Source: Paenibacillus foliorum
GTDB taxonomy: Bacteria > Bacillota > Bacilli > Paenibacillales > NBRC-103111
Reading direction: 5' to 3'
Length of the DNA: 64,000 nt
NCBI RefSeq assembly: GCF_013141765.1
Contig: NZ_WHOD01000121.1
Coordinates: forward strand, 1 to 64,000
Made by a program: the position numbers and the translations under genes. Under the pieces are notes generated by a model. That model ran no database searches and was not told where the DNA came from. It saw only the letters and a list, made by a program, of their open reading frames with translations. The first letter of the stretch is position 1, and every line of letters starts with the position of its first letter. Below are positions 55,313 to 62,665 of this stretch, in pieces.

Positions 55313-56045
55313 GCTCTGGGTCTGGGTCTGGGTCTGGGTCTGGGTCTGGGTCTGGGTCTGGGCCTGGGTTTGATTCTGGGTTTGATTCTGGGTTTGGTTC
55401 GGGTTTGATTCTGGGTTTGATTCTGGGTTTGGTTCGGGTTTGGTTCGGGTTTGTTCTGGGTTTGTTCTGGGTTGTTCTGGGTTTGTTCTGGGTTGTTCTG
55501 GGTTTGTTCTGGGTTGTTCTGGGTTGTTCTGGGTTTGTTCTAGGTTTGTTCTGGGTTTGTTCTGGGCTTGCTCTGGGTTTGCTCTGGGTTTGCTCTGGGT
55601 TTGCTCTGGGTTTGCTCTGGGTTTGTTCTGGGTTTGCTCTGGGTTTGCTCTCGGTTTGCTCTGGGTTTGCTCTGGGTTTGCTCTCGGTTTGCTCTGGGTT
55701 TGTTCTGGGTTTGTTCTGGGTTTGCTCTGGGTTTGCTCTCGGTTTGCTCTGGGTTTGTTCTGGGCTTGCTCTGGGTTTGCTCTGGGTTTGCTCTGGGTTT
55801 GCTCTGGGTTTGCTCTGGGTTTGCTCTGGGTTTGCTCTGGGTTTGTTCTGGGTTTGCTCTGGGTTTGTTCTGGGTTTGCTCTGGGTTTGCTCTGGGTTTG
55901 CTCTGGGTTTGCTCTGGGTTTGCTCTGGGTTTGCTCTGGGTTTGCTCTGGGTTTGCTCTGGGTTTGCTCTGGGTTTGCTCTGGGTTTGTTCTGGGCTTGC
56001 TCTGGGTTTGCTCTGGGTTTGCTCTGGGTTTGTTCTGGGTTTGTT
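55313..56045. repeat. G-rich tandem array: 6-bp then 11-bp units
   Basis: About eight GGGTCT hexamers (about 55317-55366) lead into mixed 10-12-bp units and then roughly 40 units of the 11-mer GGGTTTGCTCT and variants up to about 56045. Because 11 is not a multiple of three, all three plus-strand frames read the same 11-residue peptide LWVCSGFALGL. The long open frames here (largest 331 codons) are therefore artefacts of the array. No ribosome site. Confidence 0.9.
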
Positions 56046-56106
56046 CGGGGCTGGGTCTCGGGCTGAGGCTGAGTTTGATTTGGGGCTAATCTGTCATGGT
56101 CTGCGC

Positions 56107-56233
56107 GGATTCACTTGGATTCACTCTGATTTACTCCGATTTACTCTTATTTACTCCGATTTACTCTTATTTACTCTGGTTTATTCTGGTTTACTCGGAT
56201 TTTCTAATGTTTACTCTGGCTTACTCTGCTCTG
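56107..56233. repeat. 10-bp tandem array
   Basis: About twelve units close to GATTTACTCT in perfect 10-bp register, directly after the 11-bp array. Pyrimidine-rich, with more variation at the right end. Confidence 0.8.
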
Positions 56234-56314
56234 CCCCTTCCCTGGTCTACCTTTTCCAAACGGGCTCGAATCCACCTGGGCATTCGTTGTGATGATATAT
56301 GTTGCCTGCCCCCC

Positions 56315-56345
56315 TTTACATTAACGTTACGTTAATGTTTATAAT
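56315..56345 (+). promoter_or_regulatory. MerR-type autoregulated promoter with 19-bp spacer
   Basis: -35 TTTACA (56315-56320) and -10 TATAAT (56340-56345) are 19 bp apart, the stretched spacing used by MerR activators. The spacer holds perfect 10-bp arms ACATTAACGT and ACGTTAATGT around one T (56318-56338). Confidence 0.85.
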
Positions 56346-56368
56346 GAGTGGGATGGGAGGAGTCTGGT

Positions 56369-57364
56369 ATGCAGATTAAAGAAATAGCCAACAAGCTTAA
56401 CATTTCTCCAAGAGCAGTCCGATTCTATGAAGAAAAAGGGCTGTTATCTCCAGCAAAACAGGAGAACAACCAGTATCGCACCTTCGTTGAAAAGGATGTA
56501 TGGCGGCTACAAACCATCATTTCGCTCAGAGAAGCAGGAATGCCGCTAACGGATATTAAGAAAGCTTTAGATGAAATAGACGAGACCAACCATGAACAGC
56601 TTCAGTATTATCTGGAGCTCCAACGAACCGTCATGATGTCTCAATGGCTGGAAATAAAACAGGTTATTGAAACAACCGACCATATGATTGCACTATTGAA
56701 AACCAAAAACACGTTGCCATTGGAAGATATTTATCAGCTTGCAGAAGCCTCCAAATTGTTAAGGGAGCAGCGGAAAAATTGGAAGGATAAGTGGAATTTT
56801 GATCAACAAGCATCCACTCATGACGAACGTGTTTCTACTAATACCGGGAACTATTCAGACTATGAACAAGCTCTGGCTCTGATTGTAAAATGGGTTTCAC
56901 CTATTCAAGGAGAACAAGGTCTGGACATCGGAGCCGGAACAGGTAATCTGGCTGGTAGACTTATAGAACTCGGCGCTAGTATGTCGGCTGTAGACCAGTC
57001 CAGAGAAATGCTGCGGCAATGCCAAAGAAAACACCCCGACCTGGAAACCAAGCTAGGAAATTTCCTCGCGCTTCCTTACCTTGGCGGACAATTCGATTTT
57101 GTCGTTTCCAGCTTTGCTTTCCACCACCTGACGACCGAACAGCAGCTTCTGGCATTAGAGGAAATGCGTAGGGTTTTAAAGCCTCGCGGACGTATTTGCT
57201 TGGCCGACCTTATGCACACAGCCCATGATCCTATACAAGAAAACAGCGAGGAATACCCTATCATGCCCGTTTTGCACCGATGGTTTGAGGAAAACGGCTA
57301 CATGATTAAGCAGCATCAGATAAACCATTTACTGCATATCCTATATGCCGTTCCCATAAGATAA
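56369..57364 (+). CDS. MerR-family regulator fused to SAM methyltransferase
   Basis: A 331-aa chimera. Residues 1-70 form the MerR winged HTH (IKEIANKLNISPRAVRFYEEKGLLSP, YRTFVEKDVWRLQTIISLREAGMPL), followed by a coiled-coil dimer helix (about 75-130). The usual effector domain is replaced by a class I methyltransferase (about 160-331) with motif I LDIGAGTGNLAGRL, acidic VDQSREML and FDFVVSSFAFHHL. It may sense its own substrate or SAM, or modify a toxic compound. GGGAGGAG precedes ATG 56369. It is controlled by a promoter with perfect MerR dyad, and the next gene has a related promoter. Confidence 0.88.
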   Translation: MQIKEIANKLNISPRAVRFYEEKGLLSPAKQENNQYRTFVEKDVWRLQTIISLREAGMPLTDIKKALDEIDETNHEQLQYYLELQRTVMMSQWLEIKQVIETTDHMIALLKTKNTLPLEDIYQLAEASKLLREQRKNWKDKWNFDQQASTHDERVSTNTGNYSDYEQALALIVKWVSPIQGEQGLDIGAGTGNLAGRLIELGASMSAVDQSREMLRQCQRKHPDLETKLGNFLALPYLGGQFDFVVSSFAFHHLTTEQQLLALEEMRRVLKPRGRICLADLMHTAHDPIQENSEEYPIMPVLHRWFEENGYMIKQHQINHLLHILYAVPIR

Positions 57365-57383
57365 ATAAAAGTATGCATAGGTA

Positions 57384-57414
57384 TTGACCTTCTCGTTACG
57401 TCAACTTGTACGAT
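57384..57414 (+). promoter_or_regulatory. second MerR-type promoter, upstream of methyltransferase gene
   Basis: -35 TTGACC (57384-57389) and -10 TACGAT (57409-57414) are again separated by exactly 19 bp. The spacer shares the core CGTTACGT with the promoter at 56315 and has imperfect symmetry. Confidence 0.7.
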
Positions 57415-57459
57415 AGAGTTGTTAAGTTCATCAGTTCCAATACGAGGAGGAAATAAACG

Positions 57460-58155
57460 ATGCCAAATCATACGAGCATTTATGAAAATGAAGCGGAAAA
57501 ATACCACGAATTAATCTCCAAGCAAGCTGATTTAGATCTATGGATTGAAGAAATACGACCCCTAAATGGGTTAGACATTGTAGATTTGGGTGCAGGCACA
57601 GGAAGATTTACAGCTTCACTGGCAGCAAAGGCCAAATCCATCATCGCTCTTGATGCTTCCGAGGCCATGCTGCGCATCACAGCAGACAGGCTTACCCAAG
57701 CAGGCTTAACGAACTGGCGTACTCAAGCTAGCGATCATCGGAAGCTTCCGCTGGAAGATCAAAGCGCCGATCTAATCGTTGCTGGCTGGAGTATTTGTTA
57801 CTTAGGCAGCACGAATGTCCAAGATTGGGAACAAAATATCCATCAGGTTATAGGAGAAATAAAGCGCGTTCTGCGCAGCAATGGGACCGTCATTATTTTC
57901 GAAACATTAGGTACGGGGCACGATACGCCAACAGCTCCTGATTTTTTAAAGAGCTACTATTCCATGCTGGTAAATAACTATGGCTTCTCCCACAAATGGA
58001 TTAGAACCGATTATACCTTTGATAGCCTGCTGCAAGCTGAGGAGTTAACCCGTTTCTTTTTTGGCGAGGAGCTGGCGGAAAGAGTCATTAACCAAAACCT
58101 CGTCCATTTACCGGAATGCGCAGGAATTTGGTGGCTCCAGCTTCCCCAAGTATAA
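57460..58155 (+). CDS. class I SAM-dependent methyltransferase
   Basis: A 231-aa methyltransferase with motif I VDLGAGTGRFTASLA, acidic IALDASEAML, and SADLIVAGWSICYLG as post-motif; similar in build to the methyltransferase half of the preceding gene but divergent in the C-terminal part. GAGGAGG precedes ATG 57460. It lies 95 bp after the fusion gene with its own MerR-type promoter. Substrate unknown; co-regulation with the fusion is inferred. Confidence 0.85.
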   Translation: MPNHTSIYENEAEKYHELISKQADLDLWIEEIRPLNGLDIVDLGAGTGRFTASLAAKAKSIIALDASEAMLRITADRLTQAGLTNWRTQASDHRKLPLEDQSADLIVAGWSICYLGSTNVQDWEQNIHQVIGEIKRVLRSNGTVIIFETLGTGHDTPTAPDFLKSYYSMLVNNYGFSHKWIRTDYTFDSLLQAEELTRFFFGEELAERVINQNLVHLPECAGIWWLQLPQV

Positions 58156-58160
58156 TTAAA

Positions 58161-58206
58161 GAAGCCTCCATAACCACTGAAAAGTGGAATGGAGGCTCTT
58201 ATTTTT
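58161..58206 (+). terminator. terminator of the methyltransferase gene
   Basis: Outer AGCCTCCA / TGGAGGCT and inner CCACT / AGTGG stems, followed by CTTATTTTT. Nearly identical to the hairpin at 44761-44797. Also serves the convergent nirB gene poorly. Confidence 0.85.
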
Positions 58207-58236
58207 CCCGTGCTATTCGAAAAGGAGCTTCAACTG

Positions 58237-60660
58237 TTATTGTATCGAGGAGCCTACTAAGGATTCAAACGATGTCCGCAGCTTATCCGTTTCAATAATC
58301 TCTTTCCACGGATCCTTCGTCAAGCTAAGCGCGTGTTCAATACGTTCTACTAGAGCCAAGCGGTCCTCCGATTTCTCCAGAGCAGCCTTGATGGTGTCCA
58401 GTCCTACCCGCTCCAGCCATTCTGCTGTACGCTCGTTGTACTTGCCAGTCTCGCGGTAATACTGCAGGTACGCTCCTGTCCACTCCAGAACCTCTTCCTC
58501 TGTTTTAACCTTGCTGAGCAGATCGCAAGCCCTTACCTTCGTCCCGCCGTTACCGCCGACATATAGCTCCCATCCTCCATCAATAGCTACTACACCGAAG
58601 TCTTTGATTGTTGCTTCCGCGCAATTACGCGGGCATCCGGACACAGCCATCTTCACCTTCGCTGGTGTACTCAAACGCTCAAACCGCTTCTCCATTTCGA
58701 CTCCCATGCTGATCGCATCCTGTGTTCCAAATCGGCAGAAGGTCGATCCCACACAAGTTTTAACCGTCCGCAGGGTTTTACCATAAGCGTATCCTGAAGG
58801 CATGTCAAGATCCGACCACATTTGCGGTAAATCCTGTTTTTTCACACCCAACAAGTCGATCCGCTGCCCTCCGGTAATTTTAACTAAAGGAACATCATAC
58901 TTTTCGGCCACCTCAGCTATTCTTTTCAAATCCTTAGGGGTGGTAACACCGCCGTATATTCTTGGAACAACCGAGTAAGTACCGTCCTTCTGGATATTGG
59001 CATGGTTCCTTTCATTTACAAAACGCGACTCTCTCTCATCCTCATGATCGTCAGGCCATACCATGCCAAGGTAATAGTTCAGAGCCGGACGGCATTTGGA
59101 GCAGCCTTCTGGGTTGTTCCATTCCATCACATTCATAACTTCCTTCGATGTCGTCAATCTCATGCTGCGGATACCGTCAACCACTTCATCCCGGCTTAAT
59201 GTCGTACATCCACAAATGCCTTCTTTGACCATCTTTACTCCATCAGCCCCGAGTACATAGGTGAGCACATCCGCCACAAGCGGCTTGCACCCGCCACATG
59301 ATGCGGAAGCTTTGGTGCATGCCTTGATATCATTCACACTTGAACAGCCTTTTTCATTAATCGCTTGTACGATGGCTCCTTTGGATATGCCATTACATCC
59401 GCAGATGATTTCATCATCCTTCATAGCCGCCACCATATCAGCTCCCGACTTAACGGATCCAGAACCACCTGAGCCTAGCAAGATTTCTTTCTCTCTGCCC
59501 GTTACATCTTCCCCACTTCGTATCATAGCGAACAAACGCGAGCCATCGCTTATATCTCCGAACAAGACAGCTCCTGTAACCTTGCCTTCTTTAATAACGA
59601 CCTTCTTGTACATGCCGCCAAACTCATCCTGCACGCGTACCGCCCGTGTGTCCTCACTATCCGTAAACTGCCCTGCCGAAAATACATCTACTCCGGATAC
59701 CTTTAATTTAGTTGAAACTATGGAACCTTGGTACCCTTCCGTGTCTACTCCAGCTAGTCTTTTAGCAAGAACTGCGCCCTGCTCATAGAGAGGAGCTACA
59801 AGTCCGTAGGCAATTCCACGATGCTCTGCGCATTCGCCAACCGCGTAGATATGAGGAATATTCGTTTCTAAATAATCATTAACTACAATTCCACGATTAA
59901 TCTCGATCTTGCTCCTGTTAGCAAGCTGCACATTAGGCTTTATTCCCACTGCCATAACTACAAGGTCCGCAGACTCCTCAGAACCATCTGTAAATCTGAC
60001 GCCGGTAACCCGCTTTATTCCAATAATTCTTTCCGTGTTTTTCTCAAGTAAAAATTTCATCCCCTGCTGTTTAAGCTCCTTTTGCAGCATAAGAGCCGCC
60101 GTTGCATCCAGCTGTCTTTCCATCAAATATTTGTGTATATGAACAACAGACACTTCCATATTGAGATTCAGCAACCCTCTAGCCGCCTCTAATCCGAGTA
60201 ATCCACCGCCTATGACAATCGCCTTTTTATAAGATTTGGCCGTTTCCATCATCATTTGGCAATCTTTGATGTCACGAAAAGCAATAACCCCCGTTTTATC
60301 AGCACCAGGCAGCGGAAGCATAAACGGAAGCGAGCCAGTGGCCACGATCAGTTCATCGTACGGCACACTGATGCCATTATCAGCGCTGACCGTCTTTCGT
60401 GATGAGTCGATGCCGTTTACTGTTGTTCCTGTAAAAAGAGTAATATTATTTTGCTTATACCAATCCCAACTATTAATCACGATATCACCCATATCCGCAT
60501 CTCCCGCCAGAACCGACGACAGTAAGATACGATTATAATTGGGATGAGGCTCGCTTCCGAAGATCGTGATATCATAGCGGTTTGGGGCAAGCTTCAAAAT
60601 TTGTTCCACGCAATTAACTCCAGCCATACCGTTACCTATCAGCACCAATTTCTTTTTCAT
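58237..60660 (-). CDS. nasD: assimilatory nitrite reductase large subunit, NAD(P)H-dependent
   Basis: An 807-aa enzyme (NasD/NirB) that reduces nitrite to ammonium. N-terminal FAD/NAD(P)H oxidoreductase (GNGMAGVNCVEQIL, VIGGGLLGLEAARGL); bacterioferritin-associated [2Fe-2S] domains with CGCNG...CGGC and a second CGCTT...CSKC pattern; then nitrite/sulfite reductase domains with siroheme/4Fe-4S cysteines C636, C642, C676 and C680 (CVGSTFC, CPRNC). Start ATG 60660. No nasE/nirD small-subunit gene lies on either side. Two GlnR/TnrA-type boxes lie upstream. Confidence 0.95.
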   Translation of the reverse strand: MKKKLVLIGNGMAGVNCVEQILKLAPNRYDITIFGSEPHPNYNRILLSSVLAGDADMGDIVINSWDWYKQNNITLFTGTTVNGIDSSRKTVSADNGISVPYDELIVATGSLPFMLPLPGADKTGVIAFRDIKDCQMMMETAKSYKKAIVIGGGLLGLEAARGLLNLNMEVSVVHIHKYLMERQLDATAALMLQKELKQQGMKFLLEKNTERIIGIKRVTGVRFTDGSEESADLVVMAVGIKPNVQLANRSKIEINRGIVVNDYLETNIPHIYAVGECAEHRGIAYGLVAPLYEQGAVLAKRLAGVDTEGYQGSIVSTKLKVSGVDVFSAGQFTDSEDTRAVRVQDEFGGMYKKVVIKEGKVTGAVLFGDISDGSRLFAMIRSGEDVTGREKEILLGSGGSGSVKSGADMVAAMKDDEIICGCNGISKGAIVQAINEKGCSSVNDIKACTKASASCGGCKPLVADVLTYVLGADGVKMVKEGICGCTTLSRDEVVDGIRSMRLTTSKEVMNVMEWNNPEGCSKCRPALNYYLGMVWPDDHEDERESRFVNERNHANIQKDGTYSVVPRIYGGVTTPKDLKRIAEVAEKYDVPLVKITGGQRIDLLGVKKQDLPQMWSDLDMPSGYAYGKTLRTVKTCVGSTFCRFGTQDAISMGVEMEKRFERLSTPAKVKMAVSGCPRNCAEATIKDFGVVAIDGGWELYVGGNGGTKVRACDLLSKVKTEEEVLEWTGAYLQYYRETGKYNERTAEWLERVGLDTIKAALEKSEDRLALVERIEHALSLTKDPWKEIIETDKLRTSFESLVGSSIQ

Positions 60661-60736
60661 CGAATCACGCTCCCGTTAGTATTATCATTTATTGTAGGAC
60701 AGTTAAGTTAATTCAAAGTAATCCCTGTCAAATATA

Positions 60737-60753
60737 TGTCATTAAATATAACA
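60737..60753. promoter_or_regulatory. GlnR/TnrA-type box proximal to nirB
   Basis: TGTCATTAAATATAACA fits TGTNA-N7-TNACA exactly, 77 bp upstream of the nirB start in a very A/T-rich divergent region. Confidence 0.6.
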
Positions 60754-60891
60754 TAAAATACTCTTTTTAATAATTTACCTTAATTAAACGTATATTTCAA
60801 TAGTATATGTGATGTTTATTTACATTTTCATTAATTTAATTTCATAAATACGAATATAAAATTTAAAAATAAATGAATTGTTCGTGTTTTA

Positions 60892-60908
60892 TGTTATTTT
60901 ATATGACA
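60892..60908. promoter_or_regulatory. GlnR/TnrA-type box distal to nirB
   Basis: TGTTATTTTATATGACA fits TGTNA-N7-TNACA exactly. It lies between nirB and the divergent aldo/keto reductase, about 97 bp upstream of the latter, so it may act on either gene. Confidence 0.55.
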
Positions 60909-60961
60909 TTAATTATCAAAAGCTTGTCAGTACTTTTTCATGTATAATAAAGGAAAGTCAT

Positions 60962-60977
60962 TTGTAAGCGATTTCTA
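60962..60977. promoter_or_regulatory. cre-like site before aldo/keto reductase
   Basis: TTGTAAGCGATTTCTA matches 15 of 16 positions of WTGNAARCGNWWWCAW (T instead of A at position 15). It lies 27 bp upstream of ATG 61005. Confidence 0.45.
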
Positions 60978-61004
60978 ATCATTATTATTAAGGAGTGGTG
61001 AGTG

Positions 61005-61925
61005 ATGATATACCACAGCTTTGGAAATACAGGATGGCAGGTTTCGTCTATAGGACTCGGTACTTGGAATATTGGAAATCAATGGGGAGAGGTGGATGAT
61101 GCCACTTCCTTCGCCACGATCAGGACATCACTGGACCATGGCGTTAATCTGTTCGATACCGCTGAGTCTTATGGAATCCCGAATGGTTTATCCGAACAAC
61201 GTCTCGGAAAAGCGCTGGCAGGCGAGCGACACAAGGTGTATATCGTTTCCAAAATCGGAAACTTCGGCAAGCGAACCGGACAAGGAGTTCCTCTAACCAC
61301 TCCCGATATGATCAGACTTTGCGCACATGCTTCTTTGCACCGTTTAAGAACGGATTGGGTTGATGTCATGCTCTGCCACATATCGAATATTGAGGATCCT
61401 TCTGTATTTCTGGAGGGCTTTGAAATTTTGAAGCAAAATGGGGAAATCAGAGAATACGGCATATCTACGGATAGCCTGGAAGTGCTGAAGAAATTCAATG
61501 TTCACGGCAATTGTCGTGTCGTCGAAGTGGACTATTCCCTGTTAAACAGAGCGGCCGAACCAGAATTTCTGCCTTATTGCGAGGAGCACGGCATAGGCGT
61601 CCTTGTGCGCGGTCCTTTATCCATGGGCTTATTATCCGGTAACTACTCGGCAGAAACGGTCTTTACCGACAGCGTGCGCGCCAACTGGAACTCCGATGGC
61701 GCAGGGCGCCAGCAGTTTGAAACCCGCATCCACAAGTTGAACGAGGTCAGAGAGGCACTGCATGATGATGAAGATATGGCTACTGCGGCTCTGCGCTTTG
61801 TTATCTCTCACCCTACGGCGGCCGTAGCAATTCCCGGTGCAAAATCCCCTGCGCAGGCTGCTGCTAACGCTCAAGCCGGTAATGTGCTGTTCTCCAAGGA
61901 ACAGCTCGATAGATTCAATATTTAA
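61005..61925 (+). CDS. aldo/keto reductase
   Basis: A 306-aa NAD(P)H-dependent reductase. Catalytic residues: Asp and Tyr in LFDTAESYG, Lys in VSKIGNFG, His in MLCHISNI. The C-terminal cofactor site is AVAIPGAKSPAQAAANAQ. Similar to YhdN/general-stress-protein-69-type enzymes. AAGGAG is 9 nt before ATG 61005 (GTG 61002 is possible). Divergent from nirB across a 344-bp A/T-rich region. Confidence 0.9.
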   Translation: MIYHSFGNTGWQVSSIGLGTWNIGNQWGEVDDATSFATIRTSLDHGVNLFDTAESYGIPNGLSEQRLGKALAGERHKVYIVSKIGNFGKRTGQGVPLTTPDMIRLCAHASLHRLRTDWVDVMLCHISNIEDPSVFLEGFEILKQNGEIREYGISTDSLEVLKKFNVHGNCRVVEVDYSLLNRAAEPEFLPYCEEHGIGVLVRGPLSMGLLSGNYSAETVFTDSVRANWNSDGAGRQQFETRIHKLNEVREALHDDEDMATAALRFVISHPTAAVAIPGAKSPAQAAANAQAGNVLFSKEQLDRFNI

Positions 61926-61962
61926 GCGATGGCATTTTGCCAACGCTAGAGTTAGATACACA

Positions 61963-62006
61963 AAAAAACCTTGAGTTGTGTTTTCATACACACCTCAAGG
62001 TTTTTT
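61963..62006. terminator. bidirectional terminator
   Basis: AAAAAACCTTGAG pairs with CTCAAGGTTTTTT, with an inner TGTG / CACA pairing. Runs of A and T on both sides suit termination of both convergent genes. Confidence 0.9.
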
Positions 62007-62014
62007 CCGTTTAA

Positions 62015-62575
62015 CTAAAAATAATCAGGCTGCTGCTCATCCTCAGCAATACTTTGCAGATCGGCGGCTGTGATGTTTATAATACGGTAGTTTTGCAGCT
62101 GAGCCAGCCTTGAAGCCTGTTCCTTAATAAACTTCGGTGAGCCCTCCTGCTCCTCATCATATAAGAGGATCATCCCGTCGGAGTTGCGCAGCAGAAACTT
62201 GTTTTTCTCTTTAAACTGCCAAGGCCCATCGTACTTGCTCTTGGACACACTGTTTACATAGTTGGCTTTTTGCAGCACAGCTTGGTAAATGCCTTTCTTC
62301 TCATCACTCCACTTCTCCTCTTGCTCCAAGAAGGGAGTAATGACAGCCAATCTGAGGTGCTTATACGAATCCTCCAGCTGCAATTCCAGCACCGCTTCCG
62401 CTGCCCACAGCTCCACCCCCCACTGTCCACTGACAATAACCCACTCCAAGCCTTCATCGATGAGGGCAATGATTTGCTTTTTGATAGCCTTCTTAATAAT
62501 CTCAATTCCTTTGTGTTTCTGTGAAAATATCCCCAGCTCAGACGCCTTATATCCCATCACCAGAATTCTATTCAC
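62015..62575 (-). CDS. ypsA: YpsA family (DUF1273, SLOG-fold) protein
   Basis: A 186-aa protein of the YpsA group in the SLOG superfamily, which may bind nucleotide-derived ligands. Conserved features: ILVMGYKASELGIF at the start, EWVIVSGQWGVELWAAEAVLEL, and DGMILLYDEEQEGSPKF. In B. subtilis YpsA is linked to cell division and stress. GAGGAG is 8 nt before GTG 62575; the ATG at 62596 precedes the ribosome site. Confidence 0.88.
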   Translation of the reverse strand: MNRILVMGYKASELGIFSQKHKGIEIIKKAIKKQIIALIDEGLEWVIVSGQWGVELWAAEAVLELQLEDSYKHLRLAVITPFLEQEEKWSDEKKGIYQAVLQKANYVNSVSKSKYDGPWQFKEKNKFLLRNSDGMILLYDEEQEGSPKFIKEQASRLAQLQNYRIINITAADLQSIAEDEQQPDYF

Positions 62576-62665
62576 ATGCTTAACTCCTCTATCCATTCAG
62601 ATACAATCCATGCTATACTACCCATGAATTTATTATAGTCATTTTTATCAGACAGGAGAATAGCT

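Noticed and set aside
55313..56233. CRISPR array
   Set aside because: Units are contiguous with no unique spacers and no cas genes nearby.
55297..56292. Long open frames (up to 331 codons) over the G-rich array
   Set aside because: All three frames read the same peptide because the unit is 11 bp; no ribosome site and no family resemblance.
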